Source of the DNA: a virus | Length of the DNA: 24,174 nucleotides | Virus record (IMG/VR): IMGVR_UViG_3300021373_002195 | Coordinates: 1 to 24,174 of that record | Strand: one strand, 5' to 3' | Shown here: positions 1 through 4,373 of the stretch, piece after piece | How positions within the stretch are numbered: the first letter of the stretch is position 1 | Layout of the letters: each line of letters starts with the position of its first letter | Position numbers and translations under genes: made by a program | The notes under the pieces: generated by a model | What the model was told of the DNA's origin: nothing | Databases searched by the model: none | The model's input: the letters and a program-made list of their open reading frames with translations, nothing else

Positions 1-63
1 CTATATTTAGTTTATTTATGTTTAGATCTTATGTTTATTAACCTATACCTATTAATATCAACT

Positions 64-170
64 TATTAAGTATTAAGTATTAAGTATTGTTTATCTATAC
101 CTATTTATCTTTATATCTATTTATATCTATTTATATGTATATATCTTTATGTATATGTATATATCTTTAG
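64..170. repeat. AT-rich short tandem repeats
   Basis: Three repeat types follow one another: TATTAAG about three times from 64; a 10-bp unit TTATATCTAT twice with a partial third copy near 111-137; and a 20-bp unit (TATATGTATATATCTTTATG) at 132-151 repeated at 152-170 with one end difference. Iteron-like AT-rich arrays occur at phage and plasmid origins, but low-complexity drift is an equally good explanation. Confidence 0.6.
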
Positions 171-260
171 ATTGTAGATTAAAACCATGTGTTATATAAT
201 TAATTAATCAATCAATTAGTTGTTTCCGTTTTAGTATTGATTGAGTAACTATGATTATTG

Positions 261-289
261 ATTTTATCATGCTTTAGAAATTCTGTAAA
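261..289 (-). promoter_or_regulatory. degenerate early-type promoter
   Basis: Read on the minus strand: TTTACA (289-284), 17-bp spacer, TAAAAT (266-261). The sequence before the -35 (AATCAATATATCATAACA) closely resembles that before the four early promoters at 1775-2885, and TAGTTA follows the -10 as it does there. It would drive genes to the left of this window. Confidence 0.4.
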
Positions 290-316
290 TGTTATGATAT
301 ATTGATTATATTTAAT

Positions 317-340
317 ACTTTAGTCTTAAAGTGTTTTTTT
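317..340 (+). terminator. weak plus-strand terminator-like hairpin
   Basis: ACTTTA (317-322) pairs with TAAAGT (327-332) around a 4-nt loop and is followed by G then seven T. The stem has little G+C. The T-run touches the stop codon of the minus-strand 36-residue gene, so as drawn it would stop transcription entering that gene from the antisense side. Confidence 0.35.
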
Positions 341-449
341 ATCCATTGTTACAACCGCCCAAACCTATAAACATAACCATTAATGCCCCAATCATTATTA
401 AATTAACTGCTATAAATAAGTATGCCTGTTTTTTTGCTTTATTTATCAT
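339..449 (-). CDS. tiny lipoprotein-like membrane peptide (36 aa)
   Basis: Reads MINKAKKQAYLFIAVNLIM... and ends in LGGCNNG. There is a basic N-terminus (residues 1-8), one hydrophobic segment (about 10-32) and a lipobox-like LGGC just before the end, so signal peptidase II processing would leave a lipid-modified peptide of only four residues. A strong AAAAGGAG lies 8 nt before ATG. It follows the 38-residue gene by 23 nt in the same operon. Small lipopeptides of this shape include entericidins and colicin-type lysis peptides, but this similarity is of shape only. It could also be a plain one-pass membrane peptide. Confidence 0.65.
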   Translation of the reverse strand: MINKAKKQAYLFIAVNLIMIGALMVMFIGLGGCNNG

Positions 450-472
450 TTTTTAAACTCCTTTTATTACCT

Positions 473-589
473 TTACATATCGATAATCAAACTATCATCT
501 AATTTAGTGGGAAAATCATCCTCCCAGGTCGGCAATAGGTTAACATCCTCAAAAAATATTTCACCATTTATAATTTCTTTAATTTCCAT
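473..589 (-). CDS. small acidic protein (38 aa), unknown
   Basis: Begins MEIKEIINGEIFFEDVNLLP and ends LIIDM. It is strongly acidic with no membrane segment or recognised domain. AGGAG lies 8 nt before the ATG and the frame is intact, which supports a real gene despite its length. It sits between the 210-residue gene and the lipoprotein-like peptide, probably in one leftward early operon. Small acidic phage proteins are often inhibitors of host or defence proteins; that is a general observation, not evidence for this one. Confidence 0.65.
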   Translation of the reverse strand: MEIKEIINGEIFFEDVNLLPTWEDDFPTKLDDSLIIDM

Positions 590-618
590 TTTATTTTCTC
601 CTAACTTTTGTTATTGTT

Positions 619-674
619 AGGGTGTCCGATTGTTATTTTGCATGGATACTTAATGCAGTTGGGCACCCTTTTTT
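619..674 (+). terminator. branched hairpin with plus-strand T-run
   Basis: AGGGTGTCC (619-627) pairs with GGGCACCCT (661-669), one G:U pair. An inner stem TGCAT (639-643)/ATGCA (653-657) sits in the loop. T6 at 669-674 follows on the plus strand. On the minus strand there is no U-run after the hairpin, so as an intrinsic terminator it points rightward, opposite to the flanking genes. It may instead be an mRNA stability or processing structure between the 210- and 38-residue genes. Confidence 0.5.
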
Positions 675-686
675 ATTTGTTTAGTT

Positions 687-1319
687 TTATTGTTTCGGCA
701 TAATTGCCACACATAGATCGGGGGTACCGATAACTAATGGGGTTTTTTGACCTAAATAATACTTCTTATTGACTAATCCCGTGTAGGCTGTTGCCGTATC
801 ATATAATTTTTTATTAAAGATATTATTGGGAATTGAATCAAAGTAATACGCCTGTTCCAATGTTTTATAATTCATATATGGTTTCTGTTTAATCTCACCT
901 GTAAACAGTTGCGAATCTGAAAAATCGTATGGTTCCAACACTAAATTACCATCTGGTAACCGGCTAATATTTTCTATTTTTATTTTATTCTTATCGTATC
1001 GGCCAGGGGCTAGACTTAGATCATTAACTGATCGAACCAAAATAAACCCGTTTGTTGCGTATATATACTTTTTGTCTACCCATGGGGTATGAAAATATTC
1101 CTTAGTAGCATCTTTGCTGCAAAATGTGTTAATCCATGACCATTTATCTTTTTTCTGTGTTGTTGGCAATGAAAAAAAAGCGTATAAGTTTTTATATTCT
1201 CCAATAGATACATTCTTAATTGAATCTGACTGCTCAATAATTTTAATAATTGTATCAAATGCCATGTTTTTATTTTTTCTCTGCCCCATTGAAATTGTGG
1301 CTAATTCGTTTATGTTCAT
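687..1319 (-). CDS. early protein of unknown function (210 aa)
   Basis: Soluble protein with no signal or membrane segment. The middle carries HTPWVDKKYIYATNGFILVRS (about residues 77-97, quoted only to show the IYATNGFILVR core), a pattern I associate with phage proteins of sliding-clamp-like or single-domain clamp fold, where ATDGHxL-type strands occur. That link is tentative, because the protein is much shorter than a full beta clamp (~370 aa). The start is supported by AAAGGAG 9 nt upstream of ATG, the same GGAG-N9 spacing as its neighbours. It follows the 133-residue gene by about 19 nt, so both likely use the promoter at 1775-1803. Confidence 0.7.
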   Translation of the reverse strand: MNINELATISMGQRKNKNMAFDTIIKIIEQSDSIKNVSIGEYKNLYAFFSLPTTQKKDKWSWINTFCSKDATKEYFHTPWVDKKYIYATNGFILVRSVNDLSLAPGRYDKNKIKIENISRLPDGNLVLEPYDFSDSQLFTGEIKQKPYMNYKTLEQAYYFDSIPNNIFNKKLYDTATAYTGLVNKKYYLGQKTPLVIGTPDLCVAIMPKQ

Positions 1320-1338
1320 TTTTTTATTCTCCTTTTTT

Positions 1339-1740
1339 TTATTGAATTTCTGATAGCATTTCTAATTCAGAATCAGAATATAATAGGGATAAGTTTTTAA
1401 ATTCATCCGCAACCTTTTTATAAATTTTAAAAGCCTTGATTGAATCTTGGTCATAGCCGAATATATCGCAAAAATCTTCAAATGAACCTACGTCATTGCC
1501 TCCAAGACAAGCCAGAATTTGGTATTCAGTAGGCTTTTCCCCTCTTTTTGCCAATGATTGCCCAAAAGTAAACTTATATTCCCTATTTCGATGACGCAAT
1601 ATACGTTTTAATTTTATTTCGTATATGTCTCTCTTATACTTATCCCCATCAAAATAGTAATCATATTTGATATAATCCACATACATTCCACTTTCTGTCT
1701 GTGCTAGAAAACGCCTTGCTTGTTTATCGTATTCATTCAT
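1339..1740 (-). CDS. conserved phage early protein, unknown (133 aa)
   Basis: Begins MNEYDKQARRFLAQTESGMY. Key stretches are FDGDKYKRDIYEIKLKR, EYKFTFGQSLAKRGEKPTEY and FCDIFGYDQDSIKAFKIYK. I recognise this pattern (FGQS..., then ...YDVLACL..., then FCxxFGYDxDSxKA) as a small-protein family found in many unrelated phages, with no function I can name. An ATG 15 nt upstream (1755) would add MEFKK, but that ATG overlaps the GGAG ribosome site. The internal ATG at 1740 keeps the GGAG-N9-ATG spacing of the sister cassettes, so it is preferred. It has its own promoter at 1775-1803. Confidence 0.75.
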   Translation of the reverse strand: MNEYDKQARRFLAQTESGMYVDYIKYDYYFDGDKYKRDIYEIKLKRILRHRNREYKFTFGQSLAKRGEKPTEYQILACLGGNDVGSFEDFCDIFGYDQDSIKAFKIYKKVADEFKNLSLLYSDSELEMLSEIQ

Positions 1741-1774
1741 TTTTTTAAACTCCATTAATTTATTTGATAACTAT

Positions 1775-1803
1775 ATAATACCATTACGCTTTACACTTGT
1801 AAA
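1775..1803 (-). promoter_or_regulatory. early promoter cassette 1
   Basis: Minus strand: TTTACA (1803-1798), 17-bp spacer, TATTAT (1780-1775), then ATAGTTATCAAAT and GGAG. The -35 lies in a palindrome TTTACAAGTGTAAA (1790-1803), arms exact with a 2-nt centre, a likely operator. ATTAATAC precedes the -35 as in the other cassettes. Drives the 133- and 210-residue genes. Confidence 0.85.
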
Positions 1804-1851
1804 GTATTAATACATTGATTATTATGGATTCTTTTTTGCATTCCTTTTATT

Positions 1852-2019
1852 TTATAAATTATCGATGAAACCATAACTGAATTTAATTGCATTTAATTTA
1901 TTTTCAACGACCCCTTTGCACAAAGGCATTTCGCTTTCATTGGCAACTTTTAAGTGCCAAAATAAATCATTGATGTGCGTTTCTAGCTCCATCCATTTTT
2001 TTTCTTTTTCATTTGTCAT
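1852..2019 (-). CDS. small early protein, unknown (55 aa)
   Basis: Begins MTNEKEKKWMELETHINDLF: charged, helical-looking, no membrane segment, no family recognised. An ATG at 2034 would add MEKTK, but it lies on the GGAG ribosome site. The ATG at 2019 sits 9 nt after GGAG like the other cassette genes and gives a protein starting MTNE, the same first residues as the 71-residue gene at 2607-2822. It is transcribed alone from the promoter at 2053-2081; the next cassette starts only about 50 bases after its stop. Confidence 0.65.
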   Translation of the reverse strand: MTNEKEKKWMELETHINDLFWHLKVANESEMPLCKGVVENKLNAIKFSYGFIDNL

Positions 2020-2052
2020 TTTTGTTTTCTCCATTACTTATTTGATAACTAT

Positions 2053-2081
2053 ATAATAACAACTTAGTTTACACTTGTAAA
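2053..2081 (-). promoter_or_regulatory. early promoter cassette 2
   Basis: Minus strand: TTTACA (2081-2076), 17-bp spacer, TATTAT (2058-2053), ATAGTTATCAAAT after the -10. The palindrome TTTACAAGTGTAAA (2068-2081) covers the -35, identical to cassette 1. ATATATTAATAC precedes it. Confidence 0.85.
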
Positions 2082-2122
2082 GTATTAATATATTGATTAT
2101 TATTGATGCTTTTTTAAGTCCT

Positions 2123-2157
2123 AGTTATCCGGGAATCCCGGACAACTGATTTTTTTT
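2123..2157 (+). terminator. strong plus-strand intrinsic terminator
   Basis: AGTT (2123-2126)/AACT (2144-2147) encloses TCCGGGA (2128-2134)/TCCCGGA (2136-2142), with one A:C mismatch and a 3-nt loop once sterics are allowed. T8 begins at 2150. On the minus strand the hairpin has an A-run before it and no T-run after it, so it terminates rightward transcription, opposite to the surrounding genes. The T-run abuts the ancestral stop codon of the 111-residue gene. Confidence 0.65.
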
Positions 2158-2186
2158 AGTTAATAAATCCCATTGACCCGTTAACC

Positions 2187-2522
2187 TCAACAGCTATCGC
2201 GTCTTGCGTCATGTCTTTGCATAATTGCTTTGCATAATTGCTTTGCATAGTCTATTACTTGCATGATGTCGTTTGACGCTAGATTTTTTGCGTATGATTC
2301 AACGATTGTGACACTTTCCTGTACCAGTTTTCCATTTGATCCGTTCCAAGCTCCGACGGCTTCGTAACTTGTCGCACCACCGAATAGTTGCCCGAATAGC
2401 TTTAGAGTTCGTTCTACATGTTCTTTGTTGTCGATGGCCTCATTGATATTAACCGTTGACGGCACGTATAACCTAACCTTTTGACTTAGTGGAAATAATG
2501 ACCTTAATTCTTTATTATTCAT
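2187..2522 (-). CDS. early protein with shifted C-terminus (111 aa)
   Basis: Begins MNNKELRSLFPLSQKVRLYV and contains FGGATSYEAVGAW, then KLVQESVTIVESY. I recognise a family of small proteins (LFPLSQKVRLYVPSTxNVNE..., FGGATS..GxW, LVxExxTIVxxY) that usually end in a segment like MKQEAIALEINGxMYFI; the G-W-lvxE pattern is also reminiscent of DUF3574. Here the frame instead ends QRHDARRDSC. Two tandem 13-bp copies just before this point explain it: without one copy the frame continues TQDAIAVEVNGSMGFIN to a stop at 2156-2158, giving 117 aa and restoring the family ending. GGAG-N9-ATG start; private promoter at 2557-2585. The present product may be impaired or slippage-regulated. Confidence 0.8.
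   Translation of the reverse strand: MNNKELRSLFPLSQKVRLYVPSTVNINEAIDNKEHVERTLKLFGQLFGGATSYEAVGAWNGSNGKLVQESVTIVESYAKNLASNDIMQVIDYAKQLCKAIMQRHDARRDSC
2215..2240. repeat. 13-bp tandem duplication inside an early gene
   Basis: CTTTGCATAATTG occurs at 2215-2227 and 2228-2240, followed by a 9-nt partial copy (CTTTGCATA) at 2241-2249. Since 13 is not a multiple of 3, one copy more or less switches the reading frame of the gene at 2187-2522. Replication slippage is the simplest origin; a sequencing or assembly error must be excluded. Confidence 0.9.
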
Positions 2523-2556
2523 TTTTATTTACTCCGTTTATTTATTTGATATATCT

Positions 2557-2585
2557 ATAATACTATTTTAGTTGATACCTGTAAA
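2557..2585 (-). promoter_or_regulatory. early promoter cassette 3
   Basis: Minus strand: TTTACA (2585-2580), 17-bp spacer, TATTAT (2562-2557), then AGATATATCAAAT. The palindrome over the -35 is degenerate (TTTACAGGTATCAA), so repression may be weaker than at cassettes 1 and 2. Drives the 111-residue gene. Confidence 0.8.
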
Positions 2586-2606
2586 GTATTTATCTATCGA
2601 TCATTC

Positions 2607-2822
2607 TTAATGTTTGACTATCTCAAAATCATAAAACAGATTTTGTCCTTTATAATTTATCTTGATGGTGTTACGAGTGCCATAATATGATTTTTGTGTT
2701 AATTCCCATTGTACGTTTAATTTTTCTAAATATGTTTTCAATTGGCCGTATGTTGTGCAGTCAATAAGGTTATATAGCAACATTGGAGCGCTATCCGATA
2801 TAATTTTAGTTTCGTTTGTCAT
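2607..2822 (-). CDS. small early protein, unknown (71 aa)
   Basis: Begins MTNETKIISDSAPMLLYNLI and ends FYDFEIVKH. No membrane segment and no family recognised. An upstream in-frame ATG (2828) would add MK, but only 3 nt separate it from GGAG; the ATG at 2822 has the GGAG-N9 spacing seen in the sister cassettes and is preferred. It is the first gene leftward of the tandem RNA units and has its own promoter at 2857-2885. Confidence 0.65.
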   Translation of the reverse strand: MTNETKIISDSAPMLLYNLIDCTTYGQLKTYLEKLNVQWELTQKSYYGTRNTIKINYKGQNLFYDFEIVKH

Positions 2823-2856
2823 TTTCATTTACTCCGTTTATTCATTTGATAACTAT

Positions 2857-2885
2857 ATAATACCAGATTAGTTTATAGGTGTAAA
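2857..2885 (-). promoter_or_regulatory. early promoter cassette 4
   Basis: Minus strand: TTTACA (2885-2880), 17-bp spacer, TATTAT (2862-2857), then ATAGTTATCAAAT and GGAG. The -35 palindrome is partial (TTTACACCTATAAA). ATGCATTAATAC precedes the -35. Confidence 0.82.
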
Positions 2886-3002
2886 GTATTAATGCATTGA
2901 TTATTTTTGATGGGTTATTAATCTTTATTTACTAAAATCGATTTTTTTTCAAAGCCCTATACTTAACACATACAAAATAAAAACCCCTATAACATGACAA
3001 GT

Positions 3003-3088
3003 ATAAACCCCCCTAATTAGTTATAATGCGTGTACCCAAATTAAAAATCATGAAAGGATGCTGGGGTAGTTTTCGATTATAACTAACT
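3003..3088 (-). ncRNA. candidate small RNA, unit 2
   Basis: The segment just after the promoter at 3095-3123 begins AGTTAGTTA and contains no useful reading frame. AAAC-TA-CCCC (about 3072-3063) can pair with the GGGGGG-TTT run (3013-3005), enclosing a loop with AGCATCCTTTC and ending in TAACTAATTAG. Unit 1, 122 bp to the right, has the same order of conserved blocks but a different stem. The 3' end is uncertain: a second GGGG followed by TTTTTATTTT (2987-2974) could be the terminator instead. Confidence 0.4.
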
Positions 3089-3094
3089 ATAATA

Positions 3095-3123
3095 ATAGTA
3101 TAACGGCCTTATTGGATTGTCAA
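3095..3123 (-). promoter_or_regulatory. strong leftward promoter P2
   Basis: Minus strand: consensus TTGACA (3123-3118), 17-bp spacer, TACTAT (3100-3095), followed by TATTATAGTTAGTTA. TTTATAC precedes the -35. It shares ATCCAAT after the -35 with promoter P1. Expected start near 3088. Confidence 0.85.
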
Positions 3124-3126
3124 GTA

Positions 3127-3210
3127 TAAAGAGAGCATCTAATTAGTTAAGTCGTATTCATCTATCAATCGAGAAAGGAAGCGATGCTCTCAAAGGTGTA
3201 GTAACTAACT
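3127..3210 (-). ncRNA. candidate small RNA, unit 1
   Basis: The predicted transcript begins AGTTAGTTAC just after promoter P1. GAGAGCATC (3191-3183) pairs perfectly with GATGCTCTC (3139-3131), a 9-bp stem over a 43-nt loop, followed by TTTATAC. The loop holds a pyrimidine tract CTTCCTTTCTC resembling the anti-Shine-Dalgarno end of 16S rRNA. TTAGTTA at the 5' end can also pair with TAACTAA in the loop, giving an alternative fold or pseudoknot. There is no open frame longer than a few codons. Could instead be an operator array or untranslated leader. Confidence 0.45.
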
Positions 3211-3216
3211 ATTAGT

Positions 3217-3245
3217 ATAATAATTTAGCGGCATTGGATTGTCAA
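3217..3245 (-). promoter_or_regulatory. strong leftward promoter P1
   Basis: Minus strand: TTGACA (3245-3240), 17-bp spacer, TATTAT (3222-3217), then ACTAATAGTTAGTTA. TTTATACTTGACAATCCAA (18 shared bases plus one) is repeated exactly at P2, 122 bp to the left. Expected start near 3210. Confidence 0.85.
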
Positions 3246-3278
3246 GTATAAATTCAGAACGATTTATAATTATATCGG

Positions 3279-3308
3279 TTGACAAGTCTAATGTATAAAA
3301 TGTAATAT
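3279..3308 (+). promoter_or_regulatory. rightward promoter giving leaderless mRNA
   Basis: TTGACA (3279-3284), 18-bp spacer, TAATAT (3303-3308). Transcription should begin about 3314-3316, and the ATG of the next gene is at 3316. There is no Shine-Dalgarno in the preceding AT-rich sequence. The -35 flank (TTGACAAGT...TATAAA) resembles the leftward promoters' flank, so a shared regulator is possible. Confidence 0.7.
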
Positions 3309-3315
3309 TTAGTGT

Positions 3316-3789
3316 ATGCAAAAAATAATTCCATTAGAAGATTTTGATTTTGGCGTTAACTTAGAGAAAGATAAAGAGAAGTATGAGAAGTCTATGGGTG
3401 AGATAAAAAGGTATTTTTTGTCGTATTATGCGAAGAATCCTATGGTTGCTGAGGCGTGCAATGCTTCTGGATTATTAATTTCTCAGTTTAAAGATGCGTT
3501 ATATGATGATGAAAATTTTAGAAAAAAGTTTGAGCATTTGCAGGAGTTGCATTTAGATAAAGTTGAAAATCATGTTTTAAAGTTTATTAATATAGATCCT
3601 GTAATAGAGACGGAAGAAGGGTTCAGTGCTTCTCACCCTTTAGCGAGAGAGTCTTTAAAGGCGGCTGAGATACTTTTAAAGGCAAAAGCAAAGCATAGGG
3701 GTTATGGGGCATCAGATTTAAAGCAGGTCGAAGAAATTAAGGATAATAAGATAGAAATAATAGTTGTGAATAATGAAAGTAACAAGTAA
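3316..3789 (+). CDS. HTH protein, terminase-small-subunit-like (157 aa)
   Basis: Residues about 25-65 (YFLSYYAKNPMVAEACNASG, then ISQFKDALYDDENFRKKFEH) have the helix-turn-helix plus 'dpeF' pattern of many phage terminase small subunits. Residues about 95-125 (HPLARESLKAAEILLKAKA, then HRGYG) match the later part of that family, and the acidic C-terminus fits it too. The small terminase recognises phage DNA for packaging with the large subunit. However, no large subunit follows, the gene is alone on the plus strand with a ribbon-helix-helix gene, and it appears leaderless, as is lambda cI from PRM. It might therefore be a transcription regulator. No Shine-Dalgarno; overlaps the next gene by 17 nt. 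Confidence 0.6.
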   Translation: MQKIIPLEDFDFGVNLEKDKEKYEKSMGEIKRYFLSYYAKNPMVAEACNASGLLISQFKDALYDDENFRKKFEHLQELHLDKVENHVLKFINIDPVIETEEGFSASHPLARESLKAAEILLKAKAKHRGYGASDLKQVEEIKDNKIEIIVVNNESNK

Positions 3790-3931
3790 TAAACAAAAAA
3801 GTATAATAAATTTAACTCTTCCGGCTCATTTGCATCGGACATTTAAAATAATGTGTATAAAGCATGGGTATACCATGACCGATATTCTTCAACAGATGGT
3901 AAAGAATTTTGTTAAAGACCATAGAAAATAG
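3773..3931 (+). CDS. ribbon-helix-helix DNA-binding protein (52 aa)
   Basis: MKVTSNKQKSIINLTLPAHL followed by HRTFKIMCIKHGYTMTDILQ and QMVKNFVKDHRK. This is the layout of Arc/CopG/ParG-type ribbon-helix-helix proteins: a basic flexible N-terminus, a short strand (SIINLTLP) that inserts into the DNA major groove as a dimer, and two helices with the turn at KHGYTMT. Such proteins usually repress their own operon or act as partition adaptors (ParG). It begins inside the end of the upstream gene (translational coupling) and 3 nt separate its stop from the next ATG. The repeated CTAATTAG/TAACTAA motifs upstream of 3279 are natural candidate operators, by inference only. Confidence 0.75.
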   Translation: MKVTSNKQKSIINLTLPAHLHRTFKIMCIKHGYTMTDILQQMVKNFVKDHRK

Positions 3932-3934
3932 AGT

Positions 3935-4123
3935 ATGATTAATATTGATTACATTACAAATTTTGAAATTATTGATGTTTTAGTTGATGATAGCTATAAA
4001 AAAATGGATATTTCTAAAAAATTAAATTTATTAAAGCAGTGTATTTGTTTTTTTGAGGCAAAGTATACCTACGAAATGAATGAGTTACATAAAAATTATT
4101 TGAAAAATGATAAAAAAAATTAG
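3935..4123 (+). CDS. small helical protein, unknown (62 aa)
   Basis: Begins MINIDYITNFEIIDVLVDDS; mixed-charge, helix-forming, without membrane segment or recognised domain, ending in a lysine-rich tail. It starts 3 nt after the ribbon-helix-helix gene with no clear ribosome site, so it depends on coupling. It is the last gene of the plus-strand operon, which meets the minus-strand late operon tail to tail. A function linked to the two DNA-binding proteins is plausible from position only. Confidence 0.55.
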   Translation: MINIDYITNFEIIDVLVDDSYKKMDISKKLNLLKQCICFFEAKYTYEMNELHKNYLKNDKKN

Positions 4124-4136
4124 GTAGTTTTTATCC

Positions 4137-4153
4137 AAAGATCCATCATCTTT
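4137..4153. terminator. short hairpin between convergent operons
   Basis: AAAGAT (4137-4142)/ATCTTT (4148-4153) with a 5-nt loop lies between the plus operon end (4123) and the late operon end (4152). The stem is weak and neither flank has an ideal T-run, though the minus strand reaches ATTTTTTT about 20 nt later. Possible bidirectional terminator. Confidence 0.3.
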
Positions 4154-4373
4154 AGCTTACAAAAATACAAAATATAAGTATTGATAGCATTTGCAAAGAT
4201 ATTAATACAATAATTAATATGTAAAATTTTTGTATTATTATATCTATATTTTTCCATCTATTACTTGTTAATGTATTAATATTGTATAGTTTAGTGTTAA
4301 TTTCTTTATTTTCGTTTGTTAAACTTTGTAAATTTTCTTTTAGCTCTATAATTAAAGCATCTTCTGATCGCAT
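4152..4373 (-). CDS. XhlA-like coiled-coil membrane protein (73 aa)
   Basis: Residues about 5-45 form a charged heptad-like helix (IELKENLQSLTNENKEINTK), and residues about 48-72 are a single C-terminal transmembrane segment (FYILIIVLISLQMLSILIFC). This order, coiled coil then membrane anchor, is that of the XhlA hemolysin/holin accessory family, and it closes a lysis block. It overlaps the end of the holin-like gene by 68 nt in another frame. The ribosome site is weak (GGGAC). A spanin component or superinfection protein is possible. Confidence 0.55.
   Translation of the reverse strand: MRSEDALIIELKENLQSLTNENKEINTKLYNINTLTSNRWKNIDIIIQKFYILIIVLISLQMLSILIFCIFVS

Larger units (their letters stand above)
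1..338. other. AT-rich gene-free region
   Basis: No credible coding frame on either strand. The stretch is almost entirely A and T with many short direct repeats (annotated separately), a minus-strand promoter-like site at 261-289 and a weak plus-strand terminator at 317-340. It follows the last minus-strand early gene. It could be an origin-like or a spacer region; nothing here proves a function. Confidence 0.5.
3112..3252. repeat. 122-bp-spaced duplicated control element
   Basis: TTGGATTGTCAAGTATAAA is present exactly at 3112-3130 and 3234-3252. TAACTAACTAT (3079-3089 region and 3202-3212) and CTAATTAG (3013-3020 and 3139-3146) are also repeated at matching offsets. A shorter match, TGACAAGTATAAA, occurs at 2995-3007. 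The promoter, transcript start and 3' flank were therefore duplicated as one unit, after which the stems diverged. Confidence 0.8.

Noticed and set aside
60-90. CRISPR-like array
   Set aside because: Units are contiguous low-complexity repeats with no spacers.
1114-1353. 79-residue plus-strand frame
   Set aside because: Lies antisense within the 210-residue gene, has no ribosome site, and its hydrophobic composition is what the reverse of Lys/Asn-rich coding gives.
2995-3007. Third leftward promoter at TGACAAGTATAAA
   Set aside because: The -35-like TTGTCA remains, but no acceptable -10 follows at 16-18 bp; it looks like a remnant flank of the duplicated unit.
3054-3200. Short plus-strand frames after GAAAGGA(A) in the two RNA units (for example MLSKV)
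   Set aside because: Only a few codons, not conserved between units, and no plus-strand promoter with acceptable spacing was found.
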